The notes under the pieces were generated by a model. It made no database searches. It had not been told where the DNA came from and saw nothing but the letters and a program-made list of their open reading frames with translations. The translations under genes were made by a program, and so were the position numbers. A stretch of DNA of 64,000 nt from Flavivirga aquatica (GTDB lineage Bacteria > Bacteroidota > Bacteroidia > Flavobacteriales > Flavobacteriaceae): NCBI RefSeq assembly GCF_001747085.1, contig NZ_MDJD01000054.1, positions 496,001 to 560,000 of the forward strand, read 5' to 3'. This document shows positions 26,514 through 35,698 of the stretch, one piece after another. Each line of letters starts with the position of its first letter. Position 1 is the stretch's first letter.

Positions 26514-26837
26514 CTGTTTATTAATGTTCTACACAACAAATATAAAAGCACATGAAAGCTTAAACATAAAAAAATGGTTATACATCATGTATTTTCGTTT
26601 ATAAGGGAAGACACTTATTTTTATCGACAAACAGTTTAACGGTAAAAAGTTGCCGATAAAAAACATAAAATAAATATTTTACTAAGTTATTTTGTACAAT
26701 TTTATAGAGGAAGTGATTTTTATCTTTACAAAAACACTTTATCTCTAAGTATTTTTGAACTTAAAAAAATAGATATTCTAACTTTTCATTCCCTTTTTTA
26801 AATGATACCTATTATATTTGTGCAAAATTAAATATCG
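26514..26837. other. Intergenic region upstream of dapD with a long inverted repeat
   Basis: This 324-base region separates two divergent genes. It contains a 9-bp perfect inverted repeat, TTTTTATCG (26618-26626)/CGATAAAAA (26654-26662), enclosing 27 bases that include AAACAGTTT. The dapD -7 box lies at 26813-26820. No ORF is seen. Confidence 0.5.
26813..26820 (+). promoter_or_regulatory. Promoter -7 box of dapD
   Basis: TATATTTG matches TAnnTTTG exactly and lies 17 bases before the ATG at 26838. Confidence 0.6.
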
Positions 26838-27653
26838 ATGACAGAATTACAACAAATCATAGAAAATGCTTGGGAAAATAGAGACCTTTTAAAAGAAGAG
26901 GTAACGACTTCTGCTATACGAACAGTTATAGATTTACTAGATAAAGGTGAATTGAGAGTTGCAGAACCAATATCTGATGGTTGGCAGGTTAACGAATGGG
27001 TAAAAAAAGCTGTTGTTTTATATTTCCCTATTCAAAAAATGGAAACTTTAGAAGCTGGTATTTTTGAGTATCATGATAAAATTCCATTGAAAAGAAACTT
27101 TGCTGAAAGAGGAATTAGAGTTGTTCCTAATGCTGTAGCAAGACATGGTGCTTACATCTCTAGCGGAACTATTTTAATGCCTAGTTATGTAAATATAGGT
27201 GCTTACGTTGATGAAGGTACTATGGTTGATACTTGGGCTACTGTTGGTAGTTGTGCTCAAATAGGTAAAAATGTACATTTATCTGGTGGTGTTGGTATTG
27301 GTGGTGTTTTAGAACCATTACAAGCTGCTCCAGTAATTATAGAAGATAACGCATTTATTGGCAGTCGTTGTATTGTTGTTGAAGGTGTTCGTGTAGAAAC
27401 TGAGGCTGTTTTAGGTGCAGGTGTTACTTTAACAATGAGTACCAAAATTATTGATGTAACTGGTGATGAGCCTGTAGAATACAAAGGTCTTGTACCAGCA
27501 CGTTCTGTAGTTATACCTGGTAGCTATGCTAAAGAGTTTCCTTCTGGAAGCTACAATGTACCTTGCGCTTTAATTATAGGTAAACGTAAAGAGAGTACTA
27601 ATAAAAAAACATCGCTTAATGATGCCCTTCGTGAGCATAATGTAGCTGTTTAA
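26838..27653 (+). CDS. dapD: 2,3,4,5-tetrahydropyridine-2,6-dicarboxylate N-succinyltransferase
   Basis: This 271-residue enzyme of the succinylase route to diaminopimelate and lysine has an N-terminal helical domain. A left-handed beta-helix of hexapeptide repeats follows (VNIGAYVDEGTMVDTWATVG, VHLSGGVGIGGVLEPLQA, VLGAGVTLTMSTKI). The substrate-binding GVGIGGVLEP block is complete. Length and motifs are standard. It has its own -7 box and terminator, so it is probably transcribed alone. Confidence 0.97.
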   Translation: MTELQQIIENAWENRDLLKEEVTTSAIRTVIDLLDKGELRVAEPISDGWQVNEWVKKAVVLYFPIQKMETLEAGIFEYHDKIPLKRNFAERGIRVVPNAVARHGAYISSGTILMPSYVNIGAYVDEGTMVDTWATVGSCAQIGKNVHLSGGVGIGGVLEPLQAAPVIIEDNAFIGSRCIVVEGVRVETEAVLGAGVTLTMSTKIIDVTGDEPVEYKGLVPARSVVIPGSYAKEFPSGSYNVPCALIIGKRKESTNKKTSLNDALREHNVAV

Positions 27654-27682
27654 TACTTAGACAAAAATAAAAACCATACAAG

Positions 27683-27709
27683 AGAGCTACTTTTATACGA
27701 AGTAGCTCT
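27683..27709 (+). terminator. Terminator of dapD
   Basis: The 10-bp stem AGAGCTACTT (27683-27692)/AAGTAGCTCT (27700-27709) with a 7-base loop is followed by TTTTATTTT. It is 30 bases after the dapD stop codon. Confidence 0.95.
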
Positions 27710-27745
27710 TTTTATTTTATATTTTCGCATATATAAATTGTATTT

Positions 27746-28792
27746 ATGAAAATACTTATCATACAACAAAAAATGATTGGCGATGTACTAACAAGCAGTA
27801 TTTTGTTTGAAGCTCTTCGTCAAAAATATCCTGATGCTCAATTAGACTATTTAATTAATGAGCATACCTTTCCTGTTGTTGAAAACAATCCTTTTATAGA
27901 TCATTTTATCTTTTTCACTAAACAACATGAATCTAGTAAAAAAACACTTTTTAAACTTGCTAAGTCTATAAAGCAAAAAAAGTATGATGTTGTAATTGAT
28001 GTCTATTCTAAACTATCTAGTAATTTAATAAGTTTTATATCTAAGGCAAGTACTCGAATTTCATACCATAAAAGCTATACTTCATTTTTATATCATAATA
28101 ATATAAAAAGACAAAAAAGCAATAATCAAGAAGCTGGTCTAGCTATTATAAATAGAATGCAATTATTAAGCCCTTTGGGTGTTGATATACAAACTATTAA
28201 ACCAAAGATTTATTTAACTGAAGAAGAAATTTCTAAAAGCAAACAATTTTTAGAAAATCATGATATTAACTTTTCTAAACCTTTACACATGATAAGTGTA
28301 CTTGGTAGTGGTGATAATAAAACTTATCCTTTTGGCTATATGGCTAAAGTTATTGATACCATCGTTGCACAAACCAAGGCTCAAATTTTATTTAATTACA
28401 TCCCCAATCAAGAAGAAAAGGCAAGAGAAATTTATAACCTATGCGAAGACACTACTAAACAATATATTTTCTTTAATGTGTTTGGGAAAAGTTTAAGAGA
28501 TTTTTTAGCAATAACGCATCATTGTGATGCTTTAATAGGTAATGAAGGTGGAGCCATAAACATGGCTAAAGCCTTAAACACAAAAACATTTTCTATTTAT
28601 TCACCTTGGATAGATAAAGCTACTTGGAATCTTTTTGAAGATGAGAACAATATAAGTGTTCATTTTAAAGACTTTAAGTCTGAGCTATATAATAAACCAG
28701 AAAAAGCCTTTAAAAAAGAAGCCTTAACTTTATATAAACTATTTAAACCAGATTACTTTGTAGATAAGCTTAAATCGTTTTTAAAAAGTTAA
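27746..28792 (+). CDS. Glycosyltransferase family 9 (heptosyltransferase-like)
   Basis: This 348-residue GT-B enzyme starts MKILIIQQKMIGDVLTSSIL, the typical GT9 opening with the G-D-V-L acceptor loop. The C-terminal nucleotide-sugar site includes HHCDALIGNEGGAINMAKAL, close to the family's DTG/NDTG-type donor loop. Related enzymes add heptose or another sugar to lipopolysaccharide core. It opens a ten-gene glycan-assembly region (27746-37880) on mixed strands. The precise sugar cannot be assigned. Confidence 0.87.
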   Translation: MKILIIQQKMIGDVLTSSILFEALRQKYPDAQLDYLINEHTFPVVENNPFIDHFIFFTKQHESSKKTLFKLAKSIKQKKYDVVIDVYSKLSSNLISFISKASTRISYHKSYTSFLYHNNIKRQKSNNQEAGLAIINRMQLLSPLGVDIQTIKPKIYLTEEEISKSKQFLENHDINFSKPLHMISVLGSGDNKTYPFGYMAKVIDTIVAQTKAQILFNYIPNQEEKAREIYNLCEDTTKQYIFFNVFGKSLRDFLAITHHCDALIGNEGGAINMAKALNTKTFSIYSPWIDKATWNLFEDENNISVHFKDFKSELYNKPEKAFKKEALTLYKLFKPDYFVDKLKSFLKS

Positions 28793-28815
28793 GACTAGTC
28801 TTTATTTCTATTTCT

Positions 28816-29853
28816 TTAAAGTTTCTCTAAAGCTTTTTTAACTGCGATTTCAACAAATTTACCTTTCATTATTTTTTCTTGAACCTTACGCACATTAGCT
28901 TTCATTTGCTTATAATCTTCGGCAGTTAAGTTTTCTAAAATACTATTTAAATCTGCCAAGTTAGAAACCCCAATTCCTAAGTTATTATTTATTATAAATG
29001 GAGCAATGGCTGCTTTATCCCAAACAATAACTGGCATACCACATAAAAGATATAATGAGGTTTTATGCGGGTTATTATATTTTAAATACTCTCCATACTT
29101 CCCACTGCATAATTCTGTAGAAATACCGTCCCAGACCAATCCAAAATGAGCTTCAATTTTATGAGCAACTTGGTCAGACGGGAAAGCTCCTTGATAAAAA
29201 ATAACAGATGCTTCTTCCTTTACCTTACGTTTTGCTGGATCGAAACTTAACCCATACAATTTCAAATTATATTGGCTATTTTCCAAGGTATCAAAATCAA
29301 AGATGTAAGAATTCTTACCGTTACCAAAACCACCAGCATAAGCAATTTTATAAACATCTTCTGTACTTATATTTTCATTTTGAACAGGTTTATCTGAAGA
29401 CACATAATCAAACACCTCTAAAACTATAATAGGAATTTTTGTTCCCTGTTCTAAAAACCAGTCTTTCATCGATGGGTTATGTACAATTATAGCATCCGAG
29501 CATACAATTTTAGATAACTCTGCTTCCACATCTTTAGTTCTTCCCTTTAAAACCCTTACATCATGCACTATAGTAATAATTTTGCAACGCTTTAATTTTG
29601 CTACAAAAACAATAAGCTTCCTAAACTTATTGTTCGGATATTGTGTACATATTATAGATTTAAATGGCAACCTTATTAAAGCCATAGAAATCCCAAAAAT
29701 ATTTTTTATAGTTCCTATAGCAGAATTAGGTATAGATGACTGTTTAAACCCTAGATTCTTAAAACCTAAATTCTTTAATGTAACTTCACAATCTGTTTTT
29801 GCTTTTCCAGCAGCATTAAATAATGATTTATAGTTTCTAGAAATATAATACAT
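28816..29853 (-). CDS. Glycosyltransferase, probable galactofuranosyltransferase
   Basis: This 345-residue cytoplasmic GT-B-type protein has IITIVHDVRVLKGR and SDAIIVHNPSMKDWFLEQGT in the N-half, and FGLVWDGISTELCSGKYGEY plus YLLCGMPVIVWDKAAIAPF in the C-half. These match the pattern of beta-1,6-galactofuranosyltransferases of O-antigen synthesis. It stands divergent, 60 bases away, from glf, which makes UDP-galactofuranose; this supports the assignment by context. A short tandem duplication (LKNLGFKNLGFKQ) lies near residue 30. Confidence 0.75.
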   Translation of the reverse strand: MYYISRNYKSLFNAAGKAKTDCEVTLKNLGFKNLGFKQSSIPNSAIGTIKNIFGISMALIRLPFKSIICTQYPNNKFRKLIVFVAKLKRCKIITIVHDVRVLKGRTKDVEAELSKIVCSDAIIVHNPSMKDWFLEQGTKIPIIVLEVFDYVSSDKPVQNENISTEDVYKIAYAGGFGNGKNSYIFDFDTLENSQYNLKLYGLSFDPAKRKVKEEASVIFYQGAFPSDQVAHKIEAHFGLVWDGISTELCSGKYGEYLKYNNPHKTSLYLLCGMPVIVWDKAAIAPFIINNNLGIGVSNLADLNSILENLTAEDYKQMKANVRKVQEKIMKGKFVEIAVKKALEKL

Positions 29854-29889
29854 ATAGGTTCAAAAGTTTTTTTTAGGAAATTTAAATCC

Positions 29890-29897
29890 TAGTTTTG
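29890..29897 (+). promoter_or_regulatory. Promoter -7 box of glf
   Basis: TAGTTTTG fits TAnnTTTG and ends 16 bases before the ATG at 29914, inside the 60-base divergent intergenic space. Confidence 0.55.
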
Positions 29898-29913
29898 TTA
29901 AAAAATTAAATGT

Positions 29914-31017
29914 ATGCAAAAATATGATTATTTAATTGTTGGTGCTGGCTTATTTGGATGTGTTTTTGCACATGAAGCTACTAAACAAGGAAAAAAATGC
30001 CTTGTTGTAGATAAGCGAACACATGTAGGAGGAAATGTATATTGCGAAAATATTGACGGCATTAATGTACATAAATATGGTGCTCATATATTTCATACCA
30101 ACGACAAAGCTATCTGGGATTATGTAAATCAATTTGCTGAGTTTAATAATTATATAAACTCGCCTATATCTCTATCTAAAGGCAAATTATATAATTTACC
30201 TTTTAATATGAATACATTTTACCAATTATGGGGAACAAAAACACCGGAAGAAGCAAAAACTATAATCGAAAGTCAAATTAAACAATTTGGAGTTAAGACC
30301 CCTAAAAACTTAGAAGAACAAGCCCTTTCTTTAATTGGAAAAGATGTTTATGAAACCCTTATAAAAGAATACACAGAAAAACAATGGGGTAAAAAAGCTA
30401 CCGACCTTCCATCGTTTATTATTAAACGATTACCAGTACGCTATACTTTTAATAATAATTATTTTAATGATACCTATCAAGGTATTCCTATTGGAGGTTA
30501 TAACAAAATAATTGATGGACTATTAAAAGATATCGATGTAAAAACTAATGTTGATTTTTTTGAAGAAAAAGAAGAGTTAAGTGCTTTAGCTAATAAAATA
30601 GTGTACACCGGAAAAATTGATGAATTCTATAATTATAAATTTGGTAACTTAGAATATAGATCCTTACGATTTGAAAATATTAGGTTAGATACCGATAATT
30701 ATCAAGGAAATGCTGTTGTTAATTATAATGATGCTACTGTGCCTTATACACGAATTATTGAACATAAACACTTTGAATTTGGTAAACAAAAGCATACTGT
30801 AATAACAAAAGAATTCTCAGAAAAATGGACTCAAGAGAAAGAAGCATATTACCCTATAAATAATGATGATAATCAAAATAAATATCAACAATACAGAGCA
30901 CTTTCTATACAAGAGGACAACATTATTTTTGGAGGTAGACTTGCCGAATATAAATATTATGACATGCACCAAATAATAGCTTCTGCATTACAAAAAAGTA
31001 AACAAGAATTAAGTTAA
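29914..31017 (+). CDS. glf: UDP-galactopyranose mutase
   Basis: This 367-residue flavoprotein interconverts UDP-galactopyranose and UDP-galactofuranose. The N-terminal FAD fold is DYLIVGAGLFGCVFAHEATK, followed by KRTHVGGNVYCE. KYGAHIFHTND and the later YTEKQWGKKATDLP and RLPVRYTFNNNYFND segments are Glf signatures. ALSIQEDNIIFGGRLAEYKY is the conserved C-terminal flavin-contact block. Its stop codon overlaps that of the convergent GT2 gene (31014-31017). Together with the neighbouring transferase it implies galactofuranose in the surface glycan. Confidence 0.95.
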   Translation: MQKYDYLIVGAGLFGCVFAHEATKQGKKCLVVDKRTHVGGNVYCENIDGINVHKYGAHIFHTNDKAIWDYVNQFAEFNNYINSPISLSKGKLYNLPFNMNTFYQLWGTKTPEEAKTIIESQIKQFGVKTPKNLEEQALSLIGKDVYETLIKEYTEKQWGKKATDLPSFIIKRLPVRYTFNNNYFNDTYQGIPIGGYNKIIDGLLKDIDVKTNVDFFEEKEELSALANKIVYTGKIDEFYNYKFGNLEYRSLRFENIRLDTDNYQGNAVVNYNDATVPYTRIIEHKHFEFGKQKHTVITKEFSEKWTQEKEAYYPINNDDNQNKYQQYRALSIQEDNIIFGGRLAEYKYYDMHQIIASALQKSKQELS

Positions 31018-31838
31018 CTAGATTGGTTTATACCAAAATTGGTATAAACCAACTTGTTCTTTTTTGTATACTTTCTTATGGAGTTATTTAACTGTAATGC
31101 CTCTGTATTTTTATATGGACGCTCATGGTATAAATGCAAACATACAGCACTATAACGAATCTGCTTAAATTTAAGTCCTTTATTCATCAATCGTTCTCCT
31201 AACTCTCTATCTTCTCCACCATATTGCATACGTTCGTCGAACCCATTAGCTTCAACTATGTCTTTTTTCCATCCGGATACATTCATACCATCAAACGTAG
31301 CTTTAGTTGGTGTAAACGTATTTAAAAACCATGCTTTAAAACCTCTAGAAGTTAATTTGTTAGACTTAAACGTTTTTTTAAGTCCGTTTTTAACTAACCA
31401 TTCGATATAAAAACAATCCTGATTTTTAATATGTTCTTTTGAAATACTATCTGATATTAATTTTGGTAATTTTAAATATCCTCCAGACAAAAAATAATTT
31501 GGTTTTCTTAGTTTTAAATGTGTCTCAACAAAATCTTTTCTAGCAATACAATCTCCATCTGTAAAAATCAAATAATCTGAAGATGCTTTAACTACTGCTT
31601 TATTTAATATTTTTGTTTTTTGAAACCCATTATCCTCATGCCAAACATGCTTAATAGGATAACTAACCTCTTTTTTTATATGCTCAATAAGTTGTTTAGT
31701 TTTATCATTAGAGCCATCATCGGCAATAATAACTTCAAAGTTTTTAAAACTTTGAAAATTATAACTCCAAAGTACCTTTTGCAACCATTCGGGTTGATTA
31801 TATGTACTAATAATTACTGAGGTCTTAAATGTGGTCAT
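31014..31838 (-). CDS. Glycosyltransferase family 2 with galactosyltransferase-type C-terminus
   Basis: ATG 31838 gives 274 residues starting MTTFKTSVIISTYNQPEWLQ; an upstream GTG would add only two residues. The GT-A fold is clear: ADDGSNDKTKQLIEHIKK, and the metal-binding FTDGDCIARKDFV block. The C-terminal region, MQYGGEDRELGERLMNKGLK, resembles the galactosyltransferase-type GT7 C-terminal domain. It adds a sugar to the surface glycan; donor and linkage are unknown. It is convergent with glf by a 4-base overlap. Confidence 0.87.
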   Translation of the reverse strand: MTTFKTSVIISTYNQPEWLQKVLWSYNFQSFKNFEVIIADDGSNDKTKQLIEHIKKEVSYPIKHVWHEDNGFQKTKILNKAVVKASSDYLIFTDGDCIARKDFVETHLKLRKPNYFLSGGYLKLPKLISDSISKEHIKNQDCFYIEWLVKNGLKKTFKSNKLTSRGFKAWFLNTFTPTKATFDGMNVSGWKKDIVEANGFDERMQYGGEDRELGERLMNKGLKFKQIRYSAVCLHLYHERPYKNTEALQLNNSIRKYTKKNKLVYTNFGINQSS

Positions 31839-31871
31839 TGCCACAAAAATAACTATTTTTACCCAACCATA

Positions 31872-32645
31872 ATGAAGAATATGATTAAACTATCTGGTGT
31901 TATTATCACCTATAACGAAGAGCGAAATATTGAAAAATGCTTACAATCTTTAGTACCTGTTGTTGATGAAATTGTTGTGGTAGATTCGTTCTCTTCCGAC
32001 AACACTAAATCTATTTGTAACAAATACAATGTCAAATTTATAGAACAAAAATTTCTAGGTTATATTGAACAAAAAAACTTTGCGCTTTCTCAAGCTTCCA
32101 ACGACTATGTCGTTTCTCTTGATGGTGATGAATCTCTTTCTGAAGCATTACAAGAATCTATTATTTCTTTAAAAAAAAATTGGAAACTTGATGGCTATTA
32201 TAGCAATAGATTTAATAATTTTTGTGGACAATGGATTAAACATTCCGATTGGTATCCTAATAAAAAATTACGAGTTTTCGATAAAAGAAAAGCACAATGG
32301 AAAGGCATTAATCCTCATGACAATGTTGTGCTGCATAATTCAAAAGATAAAACAGGTTATTTAAAAGGAGATATTTTACATTTAACTTATCAAACTTATT
32401 CTGAGTTTAATTTAAAAACCGAACACTTTTCTACTATTGCAGCAAAAGCATATTACAACTTAGGAAAAAAAGCACCTCTATGGAAAATTTTATTCAACCC
32501 CACTTGGGCTTTTTTTAAAGCCTATTTTTTAAGGTTAGGATTTCTTGATGGCTTAAACGGATTTATAATTTGTGTACAAACAGCAAACATTACCTTTTTA
32601 AAATATACTAAACTTAGAGAACTATATAGAAACGAAGAAAAATAA
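31872..32645 (+). CDS. Glycosyltransferase family 2 (LPS core glucosyltransferase-like)
   Basis: This 257-residue GT-A enzyme has LSGVIITYNEERNIEKCL, VVVDSFSSDNTKSIC and VVSLDGDESLS (DxD-like). The C-terminal KHSDWYPNKKLRVFDKRKAQ is typical of WaaE/KdtX-type beta-1,4-glucosyltransferases. A C-terminal hydrophobic segment near TWAFFKAYFLRLGFLDGLNG may bind the membrane. The start may be ATG 31872 or 31881. It converges on the kinase-like gene with a 5-base gap. Confidence 0.85.
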   Translation: MKNMIKLSGVIITYNEERNIEKCLQSLVPVVDEIVVVDSFSSDNTKSICNKYNVKFIEQKFLGYIEQKNFALSQASNDYVVSLDGDESLSEALQESIISLKKNWKLDGYYSNRFNNFCGQWIKHSDWYPNKKLRVFDKRKAQWKGINPHDNVVLHNSKDKTGYLKGDILHLTYQTYSEFNLKTEHFSTIAAKAYYNLGKKAPLWKILFNPTWAFFKAYFLRLGFLDGLNGFIICVQTANITFLKYTKLRELYRNEEK

Positions 32646-32650
32646 AAAAC

Positions 32651-33418
32651 TTATTTTTTCCAAAACTTTAATTTCTTTTTTAATCTGCGTTTACGATGGT
32701 ATTTTTCTTGAAAGGCTTCAGTATCATGCCACATTAAATTAAATATTTTATCGTAATCTTCACCTGTACATTTGGCATACTCGTCGCTCATAACTTCTAT
32801 CATAGACTTATGTATAGTAAGTCTAGAAAAGTTTTTAATACGAGTTTCAAAATCTAACGTTTTAAATTCCATGCGATTTAAATCAACCAAATAAAATGTA
32901 TAATTCCCTTCATCAGTTTTAATCAATGTATTACCGGGAGAATGATCTAAAAAATGAATTCCTTTTTCATGTAATTGAAATGTAAATCTTGTAAAAGCAC
33001 GAAGTATAGCTTCATGATTTGGATAATTAAAATTTGTAGTTAATTCTCTATACGTTAAATCATCATTAATTTGCTCACTTATATAATAGCTTTTCTTGAA
33101 TAAAAAAGACGTAGTAAACTCATAATAAGCAATAGGTTTAGGAGTTCCCACCGCTAACTCTATAAGTTTATTAGCATACTCAAAAGAACGCTGCGCTTTA
33201 CTTTTCCTAAAAAATCTGTATGCTATTTGGTTAAAAATATTGGGGACTCTAAACGATTTAATGTTAATTGTTCTTTTATTAAGTTTAAATAGCTTCAAAG
33301 AATTTCTATCTTGATTGCCAAAAGGAACACCCAGCGTTTCAAAATTTTCTATAAAACCATCTAATAAATTACTACTTTGTTTAAACGATTTATGTATTTG
33401 TTTTTTTTTATTACCCAA
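32651..33418 (-). CDS. Lipopolysaccharide kinase-like protein (WaaP/Kdo-kinase family)
   Basis: This 255-residue protein begins at TTG 33418; an in-frame stop lies immediately upstream and no ATG occurs until deep in the gene, so the TTG start is forced. Kinase-fold motifs are visible: the catalytic loop HEKGIHFLDHSPGNTLIK (D and N of the HxxxxxxD-x4-N pattern) and the metal-binding LVDLNRMEF. The N-terminus is basic, suiting a membrane lipid substrate. Family members phosphorylate sugars of lipopolysaccharide core, which matches the glycosyltransferases around it. The acceptor is unknown. Confidence 0.8.
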   Translation of the reverse strand: MGNKKKQIHKSFKQSSNLLDGFIENFETLGVPFGNQDRNSLKLFKLNKRTINIKSFRVPNIFNQIAYRFFRKSKAQRSFEYANKLIELAVGTPKPIAYYEFTTSFLFKKSYYISEQINDDLTYRELTTNFNYPNHEAILRAFTRFTFQLHEKGIHFLDHSPGNTLIKTDEGNYTFYLVDLNRMEFKTLDFETRIKNFSRLTIHKSMIEVMSDEYAKCTGEDYDKIFNLMWHDTEAFQEKYHRKRRLKKKLKFWKK

Positions 33419-33560
33419 TTAAATATTTGTTTACGCTTTTACGCTAGAATTTTTCTTTATTTTCAGAACAAATTTCATATAAAAAATGAATCTGTTTTAT
33501 TATAAAAACTCATAATCTATATGAAGTCAAAAATAAACAATTCTACATATAGAATTTAAT

Positions 33561-34595
33561 TCAATTTAAAAAATAACCATCAATAGTCTTAGCACAGTTT
33601 TCCCAAGTATACTGGGTTACAGTTTCCCTTATATTTGTTTTTAATAAAAAAGCTTTTTCTATTAAAGGAATAACATCTTGAGAACTTGCATCAACGTCAA
33701 ACAAAAAGCCGTTTTCTCCATGATTTATTAAATCAGAACAGAAACCTGTTTTAGAAGCTACTGGCACACAATTAGACATCATTGCTTCCAGTATAGGTAC
33801 TGGTCCTCCCTCTAATATAGAAGGGGAAACAAAAACATCTATTTTACTATATAAATCAGGGTAAGTTTCATAAGGCACATCATTATAGTAAACAAAATTT
33901 GGCAAACTAGACAACTCATTAAATTTACTATAATTCTCCCAATTATTACCAATCAAATGAAAGATTCTATTTGGCAAGTTTTTAACGACTTCTAAAATTA
34001 AATTTGGGTTCTTACGTATGTTGTAAGTAGAACAAAACCCTACGGCTCCATTTAATCTAGTATGGCTGCTAAAAAAATTTGAGCACGTCCCTATATGTAA
34101 AACTTCAAGCAATTCTGGTTTTACTCCCATCTCAATTAAATTAGTTTTAATTTCAGAATTTAAACATATAATAGTATCTGCTTTGTTGAGACACCATATT
34201 ACATGAGTTTTGGAATATTTTTTAGACCAATTGGGATGCGTAAACATGACAACATTTTTTTTCTTCAAAATACTTGGTGTACTACGAATACACCGACAAA
34301 AGTAGTTTTGATAAATATAATAATAGCCATCAGCATCAGGTAAATCACGTAATTTATTATGAAAATAAGGCTCTGCGTTTAAAGAAGAATGCCTTGAAAG
34401 ACGTCTTATTTTAGCTCCAAAAATCCAATCCTTATCTTTCTCTCTAGCGATATAAACCAATTTATTTATCGTTTTAGTTGCAGAAGATGCATAAAACTTC
34501 GAACAAAATATAGCCCATAAATATTTCCATTTATGACATATTGTAAAATAAAGATTCTCTTTTAAATCATTATTACCATTCATCATTGTAATCAT
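33561..34595 (-). CDS. Glycosyltransferase family 4-like
   Basis: This 344-residue GT-B enzyme has a typical GT4 C-terminal donor site: NIRKNPNLILEVVKNLPNRI, followed by SKIDVFVSPSILEGGPVPIL and EAMMSNCVPVASKTGFCSDL with the EGGPVP...E pattern (EX7E-like). The N-terminal acceptor half is less conserved, with RSTPSILKKKNVVMFTHPNW. ATG 34595 is used, with alternatives three and four codons later. The likely role is surface glycan synthesis; the sugar is unknown. Confidence 0.87.
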   Translation of the reverse strand: MITMMNGNNDLKENLYFTICHKWKYLWAIFCSKFYASSATKTINKLVYIAREKDKDWIFGAKIRRLSRHSSLNAEPYFHNKLRDLPDADGYYYIYQNYFCRCIRSTPSILKKKNVVMFTHPNWSKKYSKTHVIWCLNKADTIICLNSEIKTNLIEMGVKPELLEVLHIGTCSNFFSSHTRLNGAVGFCSTYNIRKNPNLILEVVKNLPNRIFHLIGNNWENYSKFNELSSLPNFVYYNDVPYETYPDLYSKIDVFVSPSILEGGPVPILEAMMSNCVPVASKTGFCSDLINHGENGFLFDVDASSQDVIPLIEKAFLLKTNIRETVTQYTWENCAKTIDGYFLN

Positions 34596-34744
34596 TTTAC
34601 TATGTTTTTACTTATTAACTTCCAATTAATAGAATAACGCCTAACCTATGTAGATATTTTCACTTATCCAAATGCATCTATACAGTATTTAGAATAGAGA
34701 AGTAATAAATAACCTTATCCCAAGCTTAATACCAAAATCTTTTC

Positions 34745-34752
34745 TATTTTTG
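34745..34752 (+). promoter_or_regulatory. Promoter -7 box of the GT gene trio
   Basis: TATTTTTG fits TAnnTTTG and ends 19 bases before the ATG at 34772. It probably drives the three plus-strand glycosyltransferase genes to 37880. Confidence 0.5.
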
Positions 34753-34771
34753 TTTGCAAACCTACCCAACT

Positions 34772-35698
34772 ATGTATCAAATAGCTGTAATTTTAATAAA
34801 TTATAACTCTTCAAATTTCACCATTAACGCTGTTAAATCTCTTATTAATAACACATCAAAAGAACTTAACTATCAAATTATTGTTATTGATAATGCTTCT
34901 AATTATAGTGATTATGAAACATTAAAAAGAGGACTTCCAAAAACAGAGCATTTAACGCTTTTTAGAAGTAAAAACAATACAGGATTTGGTGGAGGTAATA
35001 TGCTTGGAATCCAATTTGCAAATGCGGAGTATTATGCTTTTGTTAATAACGATACTTTAATTAAAAATGACTGCTTATCAATTTTATTAGACTTTTTAAA
35101 AAATCATAATGATGTAGCACTTTGTGCGCCTCAAGGATTTGATGAAGATGATAATGTTTTAAAATCATTCGATCATTTTTTAACATTAAAACGAGAATTA
35201 TTTGGTAGAAAAATACTTGAAAAGCTAAACCCTAAAAAATATCCTAAAAGAAAGAAAATATATAGCACTCCCCTAAAAGTGGAATGTATTCCTGGTTCTT
35301 TTCTATTTGCAGAAGCAAATGCTTTTAACTTAGTTGGTGGTTTCGATACTAATATATTTCTATATTACGAAGAAACAGATTTAGCATACAGAATAAATAA
35401 ATTGAATGGTAGACATGCTTGTTATTTAGTTCCTAAAGCACAATATGTTCATTTTAGAGGGAAAAGCACATCAAAAAATATTATAATTAAAAAAGAGTTA
35501 AAGTTATCTTTACTATATGTTATAAAAAAGAATTCTTCATATTTAAACTATCTTATTCTAAAAACATTTATGATAACAAAATACTTCTTTAAAGCATTAG
35601 TAAAACCAAAAAACTTTACGTTTATAAACTTATTATTATTTCAAGGTGCCTCTATAAGCAAATCCTTGAAACATTCTCAAAAAATATTAGAAAAATAG
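34772..35698 (+). CDS. Glycosyltransferase family 2 (rhamnosyltransferase-like)
   Basis: ATG 34772 gives 308 residues starting MYQIAVILINYNSSNFT; a longer TTG frame would extend into the promoter. The GT-A core shows VIDNASNYSDYETLKRG, GFGGGNMLGIQFA and AFVNNDTLI. The acceptor-side GGFDTNIFLYYEETDLAYRI is the hallmark of the WcaA/rhamnosyltransferase-type GT2 group. The stop codon abuts the ATG of the next gene, so translation is probably coupled. Confidence 0.88.
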   Translation: MYQIAVILINYNSSNFTINAVKSLINNTSKELNYQIIVIDNASNYSDYETLKRGLPKTEHLTLFRSKNNTGFGGGNMLGIQFANAEYYAFVNNDTLIKNDCLSILLDFLKNHNDVALCAPQGFDEDDNVLKSFDHFLTLKRELFGRKILEKLNPKKYPKRKKIYSTPLKVECIPGSFLFAEANAFNLVGGFDTNIFLYYEETDLAYRINKLNGRHACYLVPKAQYVHFRGKSTSKNIIIKKELKLSLLYVIKKNSSYLNYLILKTFMITKYFFKALVKPKNFTFINLLLFQGASISKSLKHSQKILEK

